Shown piece after piece: positions 33,270-43,988 of a stretch of 64,000 nt of DNA. Position numbers and translations under genes: made by a program. Where the stretch lies: NCBI GenBank assembly GCA_037954235.1, contig JBBMOA010000021.1, positions 25,432,135-25,496,134 on the forward strand. The letters run 5' to 3'. The first letter of the stretch is position 1. Every line of letters begins with the position of its first letter. A model generated the notes under the pieces. That model was not told the DNA's origin. It was given only the letters and a program-made list of their open reading frames with translations, and ran no database searches. Source of the DNA: Aulostomus chinensis. Taxonomy: Eukaryota > Chordata > Actinopteri > Syngnathiformes > Aulostomidae.

Positions 33270-33670
33270 AGGTCGACCTAGGGAGACAGCTCAAGTTCCC
33301 AGAGAACATTGCAGTGACCACACTCAGGCCTGACATGGTCCTAGTGTCAGAGTCAACAAGACAGGTGGTCCTGCTGGAGTTGACTGTCCCCTGGGAAGAC
33401 CGGATGGAGGAGGCCTTTGAGAGGAAGAGGGCCAAATACGAGGAGCTGGCAGGTGAATGCCGAGGCAAGGGATGGAGGACCCGATGCAACCCCATCGAGG
33501 TCGGTTGCAGAGGATTTGCCGGCCAGTCTCTCAGCAGGGCACTCAAGATGCTGGGATTGAAGGGACTGCAGCACAGAAAAGCCATCAAGAACATCTCCGA
33601 CGCAGTAGAGAAGGCATCCAGATGGCTGTGGATCAAGCGGGGCGATCCGTGGACCACAAAAGCTACCTAG
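33080..33670 (+). pseudogene. C-terminal restriction-like endonuclease of the same LINE
   Basis: In a different frame from the N-terminal part: VLRVITEAI...LRPDMVLVSESTRQVVLLEL, TVPWEDRMEEAFERKRAKYE, EVGCRGFAG, WLWIKR, ending at TAG 33668-33670. The RPD...LLELTVPW pattern is the PD-(D/E)xK core of the R2/NeSL restriction-like endonuclease that nicks target DNA. The junction at ~33,080 removes roughly the whole RT, judged against the usual layout of this family, and changes the frame. Confidence 0.8.
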
Positions 33671-34079
33671 ACACAAGCCGGGACTTGATCACCCCGGCTG
33701 GGTCGCCTGGGCGAGGGTGTCTGTTGTGAGACCCGAAACAACCCGTGACCCCAGGATACAACACTGATGATGTGTCTAGGTTGCACCAGAAGGTGTATAT
33801 TAGAACTAGCATCCAAAAATATAGAATCCAATCCTCCCTCTCTCCCTTTAGAATTTATATGTGATACATTACATACATGTAAATTGAGCTAACTTTACAT
33901 CACTATAACAATCACTATGTTTTACTGCACAAGAGTATTGGTGGCTGATGCAGTCTGATGTAAACTGCCTAAACGAGATCCGCCCACTTCCATTATACGC
34001 TGCTGACGCGATGCAGCGACAGACAGAACTTCTGCTAACAGGAGACATTAACAAGAAAATCTTCAGATTGATTCTAGAC

Positions 34080-34127
34080 CAGGGGTGGGCAATTGTTTTT
34101 CCTATGGGGCCACATGAAAAACCTAGA
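34080..34127 (+). mobile_element. Left end of a hAT element (CAGGGGTGGGCAA), interrupted
   Basis: CAGGGGTGGGCAATTG...GGGGCCACATGAAAAAC is a typical hAT terminal and subterminal sequence. It resumes at 35,805 (TTGTTGCTGGGGGCCACAC) after a LINE insertion. No right terminus (complement TTGCCCACCCCTG) was found before 37,240, so the element is truncated. Confidence 0.65.
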
Positions 34128-35799
34128 CACACGACCATCAGGCAGCCAGGAGAGTGCGAACGAACTGAACTGTTTCTTCAACAGGTTTAGCTCACAGCCT
34201 GCTGTCTCCTCCACACCTTCAGACCCACACACACCCCCACTGGGCCAAACACCCCCACCCCCCCACCCCCCTCACTCCCCTGTGGTGAACTCTCCTACAC
34301 AGCACCTCTCCTCCTCCACTGACAACACCAGAACCCTCCCCCTCCCCCGCATGACTGTGACTACAGACCAGGTTAGGAGACAGATGGAGAGACTCCACCA
34401 ACGTAAGGCGGCAGGCCCTGACGGCATCAGCCCCAGGGTCCTGAAGACCTGTGCCAGCCAGCTGTCTCCTGTCCTGCAACACCTCTTCAACCTGAGTCTC
34501 AGTCAGGAGAGGGTACCAGCACTGTGAAAGACGTCCTGCCTGGTTCCTGTCCCTAAGAAGTCGATGCCATCGGATCTCAACGACTACCGACCAGTCGCAC
34601 TGACATCACGCGTGATGAAGGTGCTGGAGAGACTGGTTTTGGACCACCTGAGGCCGCAGGTGAAGATGTTTCTGGACCCTCTGCAATTTGCCTACCAGCC
34701 CCACTTGGGGGTTGATGACGCAGTCATCTACCTGCTGCAGCGAGCTCATTTGCACCTGGATGGTGGTGGGAGCACTGTGAGAGTCACTTTCTTTGATTTC
34801 TCCAGTGCTTTCAACACCATCCAGCCACTGCTACTGGGGGAGAAGCTGCGGGTGATGGGTGTCGATACCTCCATTGTCTCCTGGATCACTGACTACCTGA
34901 CAGGCAGGCCACAGTTCGTCCATCTGGGCGGTGTCCTGTCTGATGTGGTGGTGAGAGATGGTGATTGACTTCAGAAGGAAGAGGACAGCTTCACAACCAC
35001 TGCGTGTTCTGGGAGAGGATGTGGAGGTGGTGGAGGACTATAAGTACCTGGGAGTCACCATCAACAACAGACTGGACTGGAAATCCAACACGGACACTGC
35101 ATACAAGAAGGGGATGAGCAGGCTCTACTTCCTGAGGAAGCTCAGATCCTTCAACGTGTGCAGCAAGATGTTGGAGATCTTCTACCAGTCTGTTGTGGCC
35201 AGCGTACTTTTCTTCGCTGCAGCTTGTTGGGGCAGCAGCGTCGGAGCCAGGGACTCTAACAGACTTAATAAATTTATTAAGAAGGCTGGCTCCATCATTG
35301 GCTGTAGGCAGGACACTGTGGAGGCGGTGGTGGAGAGGAGGACACTGAACAAACTGTTTTCCATCATGGATAATCCTGACCACCCTGTCCACCACGCACT
35401 GGACAGACAACGGAGCTCCTTTTCTAAGAGACTTTTGCAGCTTCGTTGTCGCACAGAGCGGTACAAAAAGTCATTTCTGCCGCAAGCAATAGCTCTGTAC
35501 AATAGTCACATTTGATTTGATTTGATGGTCACTTCACTGTACTTTTTTGTAAATATCCTGTACATCTCCTAACTCTTCTCATTTTGCACACTTGAACATT
35601 GCACATTACTCATACAAATGACAAGTTTACAGTATTTCCTTATTTAATTTTGCTCCATATTCTGGCAGATTGTAGATTTTAATTTTATGGTTATTTTATT
35701 TAATTTTTGTATTTTTTGTACTTTTATATTGCTGCTGCAATAAGAGAATTTCCCAGTTTGGGACAAATAAAGAACCTATCTTATCTTATCTTATCTTAT
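34128..35799 (+). mobile_element. L2/CR1-like LINE with RT catalytic block deleted and (TTATC)n tail
   Basis: It is flanked by CTAGA at 34123-34127 and 35800-35804, a likely short target duplication. It encodes RT blocks KAAGPDGISPRVLK, DLNDYRPVALTSRVMK, FFDFSSAFNTI and GRPQFVHLGG, then jumps at about 34,958 straight to VIDFRRKR. The segment that should hold the xxDD palm motif is missing. A TGA at 34525-34527 also breaks the frame. The C-terminal region (EDYKYLGVTINNRLDW...) is open to 35,515. The 3' UTR ends in AATAAA and four TTATC units. Confidence 0.85.
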
Positions 35800-35804
35800 C
35801 TAGA

Positions 35805-37270
35805 TTGTTGCTGGGGGCCACACAAAATTTAGATTTTATTAAAAGCATATTCATCATGTTAGCTTAAACAAGATGGTGACTGATGTGTGAACGTGACTGA
35901 GTCTGCGCCATGCCCACTGAGAGCAGGGGCCTGCTATATCTCGTGAGCGCCATGCCATGCGCGTCTTATTTAATTTTATTCATCGTACAGTTAGAGTCTT
36001 GCTGAGTAACCCGCCAGTGGAGACCAACGGCCTGAGTCCCTTGTCTATCACTTTTCCATCACGAACACAACTCAGAATAACAAACACATAACACGAACAC
36101 GAACGGCTGGCTCTAATTTGAGTGACAGTTCAATGTCCAAATAGAAAAACTTGATTGGGAAGCCCCTCTGAAAGACGGAAGAACTGAAAAGAGTTCTTTT
36201 TTGGGTCCAGTTTTTCATAAAATAGTCTAAGTCCCACGGTGCGCCGTTCTCTGTGGCCTTTTCATACACCCTTTATACTGAAAACAAGTCTTTTGACTGT
36301 TAAGTAATCCGCAAAACGTATCAAAGTGGTTTCGTTATCCCAGAAAAAAAGTTTTGTCTGTTCGGAAAAAAAATCCCAGAAACAGACTCCAATATCTATA
36401 ACTTTTCGTGTTTTTTTTACATGTATTTTTTTCCTCCCAGGAGTAGGTGTTAGAATGAAATGATTCAACAATTTTCTCACTCCAACACCACCAGTATGGG
36501 TGTTTATTAGCGGGTTGAAATCAGCCCAGATGCTAGTTTTTGTGCAGGGCGGCTGCCTGGAATTGCCACTTGATTACATTGCACTTATAATGGAACGTTT
36601 GCCCTCCCTGTCAGTTCCCGCCGGCATCGATGATTACGGGAGCTAAATCCGTAAAATTTTATTCAGACTCCCAAAAAGGACGATCTACGTCAGGAAACTT
36701 TTGATTTGTTGTTTACTAACCCTATACGAGGACATAGAACAAGATAGATGCATTTCGAGCGCTTAAAATACGTAATCTCGACAAACCCTGAAAAACCATT
36801 TGACCTCCCTATTATGAACTAGTTCCATTCTTTCATTAGGTAAATGGCTGAGACCTAACAGAAAAGCTGTATCCCTTTGTGCTCCCAGGACAGCGACTAA
36901 ATGGCCAGCTAGGTTGTCAGTCAAACCGACCAACTAGCTTTGACAATATGAATTAGATATTAATGTGCACAAACCTTTTGCCGCTGATCTGCTTTGCCAC
37001 GAGGAAGACCAGTCGGTCTCTCCGATGCGTGAGCTCTCGGTGAATTGAAATTGCCGCGATGTGTGGATTAGGATTGACGTGATGACGTTGGAAGCACACA
37101 CAACCCAGGTGCTGAGTCAACCGATGCTGTACAAAAATAACCCAATCCCATACAAATAACCCATAATAGGTAAACCATTTCATAACCCAGCGGTTGAGTA
37201 GATTAAATAACCCAGCTGTTTCTAGTGTGCATGCTCTGTGACCCTTTGAAGATAGAGTAGTGGAATCTAC
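35805..37270. other. hAT remnant and unidentified AT-rich DNA; TGGGTT-type repeat at 37,105-37,225
   Basis: The first ~150 bp continue the interrupted hAT. From 35,960 to 37,100 I see no gene or clear repeat. At 37,105-37,225 AACCCAGG, AATAACCCAA, AACCCATAA, AACCCAGCGGTTGAGT and AACCCAGCTG form the counterpart of the TGGGTT-rich stretch at 25,785. Confidence 0.5.
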
Positions 37271-37420
37271 ATGGCTGAACTGTTAGAGGCTGACAACTTT
37301 GCAGCCATACTTGACAAGCAGAGTGACGCTGTGAGCAAGCATGAAAACTTCTGGTTGATCTTTGACGAGCGGGTGAAAACACATGGGAGCCCAAACCAGC
37401 AGCTGCTCAAGTTGTTCTGA
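37271..37420 (+). CDS. Small ORF of 49 codons, unknown
   Basis: ATG 37271 to TGA 37418-37420. The peptide is acidic and helical (MAELLEADNFAAILDKQSD...). A pyrimidine-rich stretch and TCTTTATAG follow. It lies between the TGGGTT-type repeat and the viral integrase. It could be an exon remnant; no family recognised. Confidence 0.25.
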   Translation: MAELLEADNFAAILDKQSDAVSKHENFWLIFDERVKTHGSPNQQLLKLF

Positions 37421-37556
37421 TCTGCAGCTGTAACCAGCTTTCACTCTTTTTAAAATTGTTAGTCTTTATAGATTGTATCTACGTGTGTGTGTCAGGATTC
37501 TAAAATAAATCTAGGATGTTTAACCAACACATGATCATTTGCGGTTTGTCTTGACC

Positions 37557-38631
37557 ATGAACACCATACTGCATCATATTTACTACGACCCCTCGCACCC
37601 AGGGGGTCTTGGGAGTATAACAGTCTGCGTAAGGCAGCTAGCGAGACAGGGGCTGCTACTCCTGACTTGGACACCGTTAAAACTTTTTTAGTGGGCCAGG
37701 ACGCCTACACACTCCACGCCAGGGCTTTCAAACACTTTCGCCGTGATAGAGTACTGGTCAGTGGTATTGACAAGCAATTTCAGGCTGATCTGGTTGATAT
37801 GGGCGAGTATTCTGAAGACAATAACGATTTGAGATATTTGCTGACGTGTGTAGATGTGTTCAGTAAATATGCGTGGGTCCGGTGTCCCAGATCTATAAGC
37901 GGGGCATGTGTGACAAAGGCGTTTGCGGACATTTTGAGCAGTGGACGCGTCCCTGTAGAACTCCAGACGGATGTGGGAACAGAGTTTTATAATAAACACT
38001 TTCAGAGGCTGATGAAGACACATAACATCGTACATTTTGCCACCCTGAACAAGACCAAGGCTAGTGTTGTGGAGCGGTTTAACAGAACCTTGAAGACACC
38101 TATGTAGAGGTATTGAACATCTGTTAATTCAAGGAGATACGTGGACGTGATCCAGGAGCTGGTCAGTGCATACAACAAGTCTTTTCACAGATCAATTAAA
38201 ATGGCTCCTTGTGATGTGAACAGTGAAAATAAGGCCATAGTCTTTCACAACTTGTACAAAACAAGACCAAATTCCAAAGTCACACCTTTGAACTGTAAGG
38301 TGGGGGACACAGAGTGAATATCAAGGCTGAGAGTCGTGTTTAGAAAGGGTTATGAACAGACTTTTACAGATGAACACTTTACCGTGAGCACGTGGCCAGA
38401 GACCCACCCGTATACAGATTAACAGACATGGCGGGAGAGCCGGTTAGAGGAACATTTTATGCTCAGGAGCTGCAGCATGTGATAGTGGATAAATACAAAA
38501 GCTTTAAAATTGAGAAAATACTGTCCCGGAAAAAAGAGGCGGGCAAAAACATGGTTCTGGTAAAGTGGTTTGGGTGGCCTGAGAAATTTAATAGCTGGGT
38601 TGATGCCCGTGATATCATTGATGTATCATAA
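37557..38631 (+). pseudogene. Adintovirus/Polinton integrase with C-terminal chromodomain
   Basis: ATG 37557 begins a conserved start (YYDPSHPGG); a frameshift near 37,615 moves into the long open frame ending at TAG 38105-38107. The catalytic DDE integrase fold is visible: QADLVDM (first Asp), VDVFSKYAW, ELQTDVGTEF (second Asp) and VVERFNRTLK (Glu). More stops and shifts follow at 38,105-38,390. The tail at 38,490-38,628 encodes a chromodomain (FKIEKIL...LVKWFGW...NSWVDARDI). The enzyme would join viral DNA ends to host DNA, and the chromodomain would target chromatin. Inactive here. Confidence 0.88.
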
Positions 38632-38684
38632 ATGTCAGAGCCACATCACAGTGTTAACCACTCTGCATTCTGGCTCGCCACGAG

Positions 38685-39481
38685 ATGGATAAAAAGAGCG
38701 GGTTCTACATCACGCTGCCTAGTAATGCATCAGCACACCTTTATCCTAATAACAAGATATGGAACTACAGGACAAAACTGGCCAGGACTGTTGTTTGAAA
38801 TGAGCCATACGAGGTGGGTGTTATTGAAGTACCATACCCAGGATTTGGGCTTTTTTTCCCGCCTCCTCCACCGTCATCACCGTGACGACGACTAATCATG
38901 GGACAAAGAGTGTGGAATCAAAAGACATTTTGCTAACAGTGGGACATTATGATTCAGTCTCTAGAATTTTAAAAGAAGTTAACACAAAGCTTGCCACCCA
39001 CACCACATATGGGGTCATACACTTTACGCACAACAACATCAGCAATAGGGTTTACATCGGGTGGTTTGAACCGTCTACTAACAAAACGAAAGATGCTACT
39101 CAAATGACCACCGTCACACTGCGTGGGCGACTAGCTGAAATACTGGGTTTTACCCCAGGTGGGGAGTTTGAGATTTATTCGCCAGTTATTCCTATAAAAC
39201 ATATAGCCCCCTTCCCCACAGACATCCATGGGGGGCGATACAATATTTTTATTTATGGCAATATCATGGATTACCAGCTGGTTGGCGACAGCCACGTCCC
39301 GCACTTGAGGTGTATAAATGTGGCTGACGAGCCCCGACACATGCCCACATTGACTTTTGACAAGCTGCACTTCACATCGCTCTCCAAATCTATTATAGAC
39401 GATGTGGAGATATCTTTCAAAAACGATCAAAACGAGCACATACCGTTTATGTACGGGAAGGCGATCGTGAAATTACACTGA
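38685..39481 (+). pseudogene. Penton-like minor capsid protein
   Basis: ATG 38685 opens DKKSGFYITLPSNASAHLYP, the typical start of the adintovirus/Polinton minor capsid (penton-type) protein. A TGA at 38796-38798 and a frameshift near 38,835-38,880 disrupt it. From about 38,882 to TGA 39479-39481 the frame is open (TLRGRLAEILGFTPGG...). The protein would form vertex capsomers beside the major capsid protein. It starts 54 bp after the integrase stop, consistent with a packed late gene block. Confidence 0.8.
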
Positions 39482-39534
39482 AGACCTGTGAAGAACAATT
39501 TTTAAAAACGATTGCAGCCATATATGCCCCTCAC

Positions 39535-39972
39535 GTGAGCAACGATGGGCGATATATAAAATATTACATGAACCAGGCAGGTGGGGCTTTGCCGGGTTTC
39601 ATAGGGACGAGCACCCAATATGGTAACGGTCTGGGGGGGATGTTTCGCAGTTTATTCAGGATGGCCCTGCCACTGCTGCGAAGAGGTTTAAATATAGCAA
39701 AACCTCATTTAAAGACAGCAGCCACCGGCATTATGGGAGATGTGGTTTCAAACATAGTGAGGAGTGCCATGCCGGGGCATCAGGAAGGAAATGGGTTTAT
39801 TGTACGCAGCGCCAGACCAAGAAAAAGACCCCCAAGTGTCACCGCCCCTAAAAAGAAGAAAAGAAATAAAACACCTGCCAAAACACACAGTCGTTCCAGA
39901 AAGAAGGCAGCACCAAAGAGGAGAAGAACATCATCAGCTCGCGTCAGACCAGCGATAAGAGACATATTTTAA
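39535..39972 (+). pseudogene. Basic virion core protein (adenovirus pVI/pX-like)
   Basis: About 145 codons. The N-terminal half is glycine-rich and amphipathic (GLGGMFRSLFRMALPLLRRG), and the C-terminal half is very Lys/Arg-rich, as in DNA-condensing core proteins. The frame is open to TAA 39970-39972 but the family-typical start region precedes any ATG: codon 39535 is GTG and the first ATG is 39568, so the start codon was probably lost. The next gene starts 5 bp after its stop. Confidence 0.65.
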
Positions 39973-39976
39973 CAAA

Positions 39977-41255
39977 ATGTCGCTGATTCACACCCAGTCA
40001 GGAGAGTGTGTGAAAACTGAGCTCGACCTGTTCACAGTCCCATACACGCAGACGTCTATTGAGGAATCTACATATGTGGAGGTAGCACCAGTCTCAGCTC
40101 TCACAGAGAATGGCCCCCTGGAGTTCTATCTTTCGGCATGCGGCGAGGATTACCTGGATTTGAACGACTCATATATCTACAGACGAGTGTGGATCCAAAT
40201 CCTGGATGGGACGGCTCTGGACGGTCAGGCTGACGTGGGGTTTATTAACTACCCTGGATGCACGTTGTTTTCTCAAGTTGATGTTAAAATAGGGGATAGG
40301 TTGATCACACAGAGCTCCAACACATACCCATACAGGGGTATAATTGAATGTTTAATCAATTATAACGCGGACACTCTGAACACACAATTTAGCAATGTGC
40401 TGTTTCGTGAAGACGGCCATAATCACATGAACGACACGTCTATAACTGGCGCTAATCCCGGACTCGCCCACAGAGGAGCGTATACCGTACACAGCAGAAT
40501 TGTCGAGCTGATTGCACCGATACATACATGCTGATTTGTTCTTCCAACAAAAACGTATGCTCAATGGAGTCGACATATCGTTAAAGTTTATACGCTCTAC
40601 AGACCAGTTTTGTCTGATGACTCCACAAAATGTGTTGTATAAAGCCAATATCATGTCAGCCAGCATGTTTGTGAAAAAAGTCTCCATCTCTCCCGCTGTC
40701 AGACGAGCTCGCAGCAGGGCAATCAACAGAGTTGCCTTGAAGACATTCTCCATCCCCCAGGGCACCAGGGTGTGCAATCAGGAAAACCTTTACAACGGCC
40801 AGGTCCCGAAATTTGTAACTGTATGCTTTGTTGATAACGAGGCCTACACAGGCTCATATATCAGAAACCCGTTTGATTTTCAGCATTGCAACACCGAGTT
40901 CATCAGCCTGTATGTTGATGGTGCACCCTATCCAGCCAAGCCGTTTCAACCACATTTCCCAAATGGTCAATATGTAAGAGAGTACTTTCAACTCATTCAA
41001 AGCACGGGTCCACACCTGAAGGACAGATCACTCGCCATAAACAGGACAGAAATTGGGTCTGGCCTGTTTTGTTTCAACCTGGAACCTGACGAGGGTCATG
41101 GCGGAAACGTTTCTCTGATCAAGTCTGGAAATGTGAGATTGGAGGCACGATTCAGAAATCCCCTCGCCAGAACTGTTAACCTCATTTGTTATTCAGTGTT
41201 TGACTCAGTCATTGAGATATCAAACAGTAGACAGGTGATGCTGGACTCCTACTGA
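39977..41255 (+). pseudogene. Major capsid protein, hexon-like double jelly roll
   Basis: ATG 39977 to TGA 41253-41255, about 425 codons, with one frameshift near 40,512 where the two halves overlap in different frames. Conserved features include NGPLEFYLSACGEDYLDL near residue 50, GCTLFSQVDVKIGD near residue 95, and the C-terminal ARTVNLICYSVFDSVIEI. In related elements two jelly-roll folds per subunit form pseudo-hexameric trimers. It is the best preserved capsid gene here and sits in the expected place, between the core protein and the protease. Confidence 0.85.
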
Positions 41256-41261
41256 GAACCA

Positions 41262-41770
41262 TGGACACCGCCAAGCTGACCTGAGTTGTTAAAAAATACT
41301 GAAGAGAGACCAGTGTTTTTTAGGTGTACTGGTGTGTGATGAGCTCCTGAAAAGGAAAATACCGTGGTTCCCTGCAATGACGATTGTTAACACAGATCCG
41401 TCACATCTGCCCGGAGAGCATTGGCTCGCTGTTTACGTCATAAAAGACAAGAACGGATGCTTTTTCGACAGCTTTGGGAATACACCTGATATTTTTGCCC
41501 CTGAGATGAACACTTTTTTTATGGAAAAACTCTATAGCTGTGTCTTATTAAAAAAAACAGTTTCAAAGCCATCAGGCTGTCTCCTGTGGAAACCACTGTG
41601 TGTTTTTTCTTGACCACATGCAGAAAGGAATGTCTTTTGATAGAGTGTTAAAAATGTATACGGATAATTTACTGCGTAATGATGCTATGGTGTGTAAGTT
41701 TGTAAACAATATCAAACCTGTAGCCGTGTGCCACGGCCATGATTTCACAAGTGTGCAGTGTGGAAAATAA
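41262..41770 (+). pseudogene. Adenain-like cysteine protease
   Basis: ATG 41262 is followed by several stops; the open part starts near 41,332. The catalytic His lies in GEHWLAVYV (41,416 on), the Asp in FFDSFG (about 41,465), and after a frameshift near 41,575 the catalytic Cys in GNHCVFFLDH. The family matures adenovirus-type virions by cleaving capsid and core precursors. Stop TAA at 41768-41770. At least two stops and a frameshift inactivate it. Confidence 0.82.
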
Positions 41771-41904
41771 ATAAATCAGTGTGCTGTCAGGCCTATTTGA
41801 TTCTCAAAGAAAACATCATAACATATGCACCAACATTTATTGATAATAAAAACATACAAGGCAAAACGTGTATGATAAGTGAAAAAATCATGGATTTACA
41901 TCGA

Positions 41905-42115
41905 CCAAAAAGCTTTTAAAAATAAAATAAGCCGGTATAATGCATGTATTGACGACGACAATAAAATGAAAAAAATGAAAGAAAAGAATAATGCAGACAT
42001 CCACTCCATTAGCTCTTCCACTTTGATCAAATAGCTTTTTTAAAAATAAGCCGGTATAATGCATGTATTGACGACGACAATAAAATGAAAAAAGAAGAAA
42101 AGAATCACTAAACAT
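41905..42115. repeat. Tandem duplication of ~118 bp between convergent viral genes
   Basis: ATAAGCCGGTATAATGCATG and onward occurs at about 41,928 and 42,046 with the flanking A-rich sequence. It lies where rightward and leftward transcription units meet and carries AATAAA on both strands, so it may have served as the shared poly(A) region. No coding role. Confidence 0.8.
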
Positions 42116-42314
42116 CAATAGGTCTCCCACAACTCGTCACCCAACATTGTTCTCTTGCTGCCTCTTCTAATCATAGGTGTTGAACAGGTACAGCTGACAT
42201 CATCTGCGTGTTCCATGTCACCGATGGCTCTGCGGACATGAGTGTTTGGTATCGCAGAAAGCGGCACATTTAAATCAGCCAAAGTTTTTAGACAAGTCGA
42301 CCGCCCCCTCGGTC

Positions 42315-42854
42315 TTAATGAGTCCAGACGTTGTGGTTAGTTGTGACATTCTTGATCAAATCATGCACGTGTGAGCCTTTAATTATTTTATTATTGAGAA
42401 TCATTTCCCCTTGGTCTGACCAGAACACAGTGTCTGGAGCCCTAGTCAGGAATGCCAAAATGTGCTCCGCGTTTCTCAAACTCCTCTTAGGCATGTGTTT
42501 GATTAAACCTGAGACTACACGCTCGCTCGCGTCTGGTGTGTTTGCAGCAGATGTGGCAACAGCCCCCCCTTCAGCATGAGCAACGGCCTGAATAGGGTTT
42601 TGGGAAAAAGGGAGCGACAGAGTCAACACATTCTTTTCCTGCTCACCTTGTCTCACAAGTGTCAGATATCTCTGTAAGATGGATGCATATTTTTTGGCTT
42701 TTTCATGCAAATTCACACCTTGCTGATCCAGAACCTCGGCCATGGCTTTGTCCAGCTCGTTTTACGCATCAACTGTAATGGAGCTGGTGTTCTGCTGCTT
42801 CAGCGAATACAGCTGACATTGGGGAACCAGATACATTTTATCCGCATATTCCAT
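42315..42854 (-). pseudogene. Conserved helical protein of adintovirus/Polinton
   Basis: ATG 42854 starts MEYADKMYLVPQCQL; a TAA at 42764-42762 interrupts, after which the frame is open for 142 codons (AKKYASILQRYLTLVRQGEQ...LFxxLTRAPDTVFWSDQGEM). Mostly alpha-helical with no enzyme motif. Related proteins occur next to the ATPase in fish adintovirus-like elements; function unknown to me. Stop near 42,315. Confidence 0.6.
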
Positions 42855-42862
42855 GGCTCCCT

Positions 42863-43061
42863 CTACTTTCTCCGGACGAGGTCAACAATGAAAGGGATTG
42901 CAGCACCGAACAGCGGCAGTAAAAAAGCCCCTAGACTGGTTTACTGATTTTCTCTTTTTAACGAGTTGGACTTTTTTGTCTGCAGTGAGTCTGATCTGTT
43001 TTTTTCTTCTTAAGCTGTCTGTACTGCCCAGTGTTTAGAGGTGTGTTCCCATTCAGCACAT
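42863..43061 (-). pseudogene. Small basic protein with hydrophobic C-terminus
   Basis: Minus strand, starting near 43,061 with NTPLNTGQYRQLKKKK and ending LLPLFGAAIPFIVDLVRRK before TAG 42865-42863, with frame shifts in between. Lysine-rich first half and a membrane-active-looking end, reminiscent of small adenovirus core/membrane peptides. It overlaps no other gene and lies 9 bp before the helical protein start. Confidence 0.45.
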
Positions 43062-43071
43062 TAAGCGCTAT

Positions 43072-43852
43072 TTAACACAGAGAAATGATGAGATCGGACC
43101 CCACATTTGCTACAATGACCCTTCTCATATTTGGTGGTGACTTATATAGCAGTTCAGCAGTGGGAGGTTTCTTTGAACGCATGAAAACATCATGACTTTT
43201 TTTTTCTAATCTTTTTTTAGGCACGTAGACGACCGTCTTCTCAGCCAAAAGATTGCTTCTGAGTCTCAAATCATCAGGGGTCTTTGCTTTATAATCTATG
43301 AACAGGTACCCGTAAGCGGCGGAGGTTGCATCATTGAACAACAATTCGCTTTTTCCTGGAAACATCTGTCTCCCTAATAATGAGGTTTGATAGCGGTCCC
43401 TGGATTTTGAAAAGGACCAGATAGTTGGTGTTGAGGCTGATGGTCCTGCTGGCTTTGCCTTGGATAAACAGATCTTGCACCAGATACATGCAGCTAAGAT
43501 TTCGATGATGTACATATTTTGTAAAAACATTTTGAACTTCTATATTACCACCGGCGTCATTCATCAAGTCGTCAATAATTGGTAGATTCTTTTTGTCGGA
43601 CTGTAGTAGAGAATCGTCACACAGAGAGTCCAGTAAACCCTTCACAAAGTTTATCTCTCTGAGTTTTAAGAGTTGGTCGTACAGCAGCTGCCAACACGAA
43701 GAAATGTAAACGACGTTGTCTATAGGGTGTGAAATAGTCCACTGCGCATTTTCTATAATATCTTTAACAAAAAATGTTTTTCCACAATTGGATAGGCCGC
43801 TCACCACCATGCTAAAGGGGTGTTTTAACCGGGGGTCAAAACCAGAATCCAT
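43072..43852 (-). pseudogene. Packaging ATPase (FtsK/HerA type, A32-like)
   Basis: ATG at 43852-43850. Walker A is VSGLSNCGKTFFV (residues ~17-29) and Walker B is LPIIDDLM (~94). A frameshift near 43,395 divides it; the second half continues SKSRDRYQTSLLGRQMF...LFIDYKAKTPDDLRLRSN and ends at a stop near 43,074. The protein would pump DNA into the capsid. About 255 codons in total, the usual size. Confidence 0.85.
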
Positions 43853-43988
43853 TTTTAAAAACTGTAAGGCAGAGTGGTGTCATCGGGAAAGACCTGGCGC
43901 TTCTTATAAACTACCTGAACTATTTTAACTACTGTGTCATTTTTAAGGTGGAATCGCTTTTTATTGCACTTGATCTTCTCTTCTTTAT

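Larger units (their letters stand above)
31890..33790 (+). mobile_element. R2/NeSL-like LINE with the reverse transcriptase deleted
   Basis: A compact derivative: 5' UTR from about 31,890, N-terminal ORF part, C-terminal endonuclease part, then a 3' UTR to about 33,790. It lies in the intergenic/intronic space of the SAM/C2H2 block, opposite in orientation. Both ends resemble full elements while the core is gone, so any mobility would have to be supplied in trans. Confidence 0.8.

Noticed and set aside
32441..33676. Minus-strand ORFs across the R2/NeSL-like element
   Set aside because: Shadows of the plus-strand LINE frame; no own motifs.
34080..37240. Complete hAT element around the LINE
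   Set aside because: Only the left end (CAGGGGTGGGCAA) is present; no right terminus or target duplication found.
41888..42130. Hydrophobic minus-strand ORF at the viral convergence point
   Set aside because: Created by the 118-bp A/T-rich tandem duplication; repeats itself and has no conserved features.
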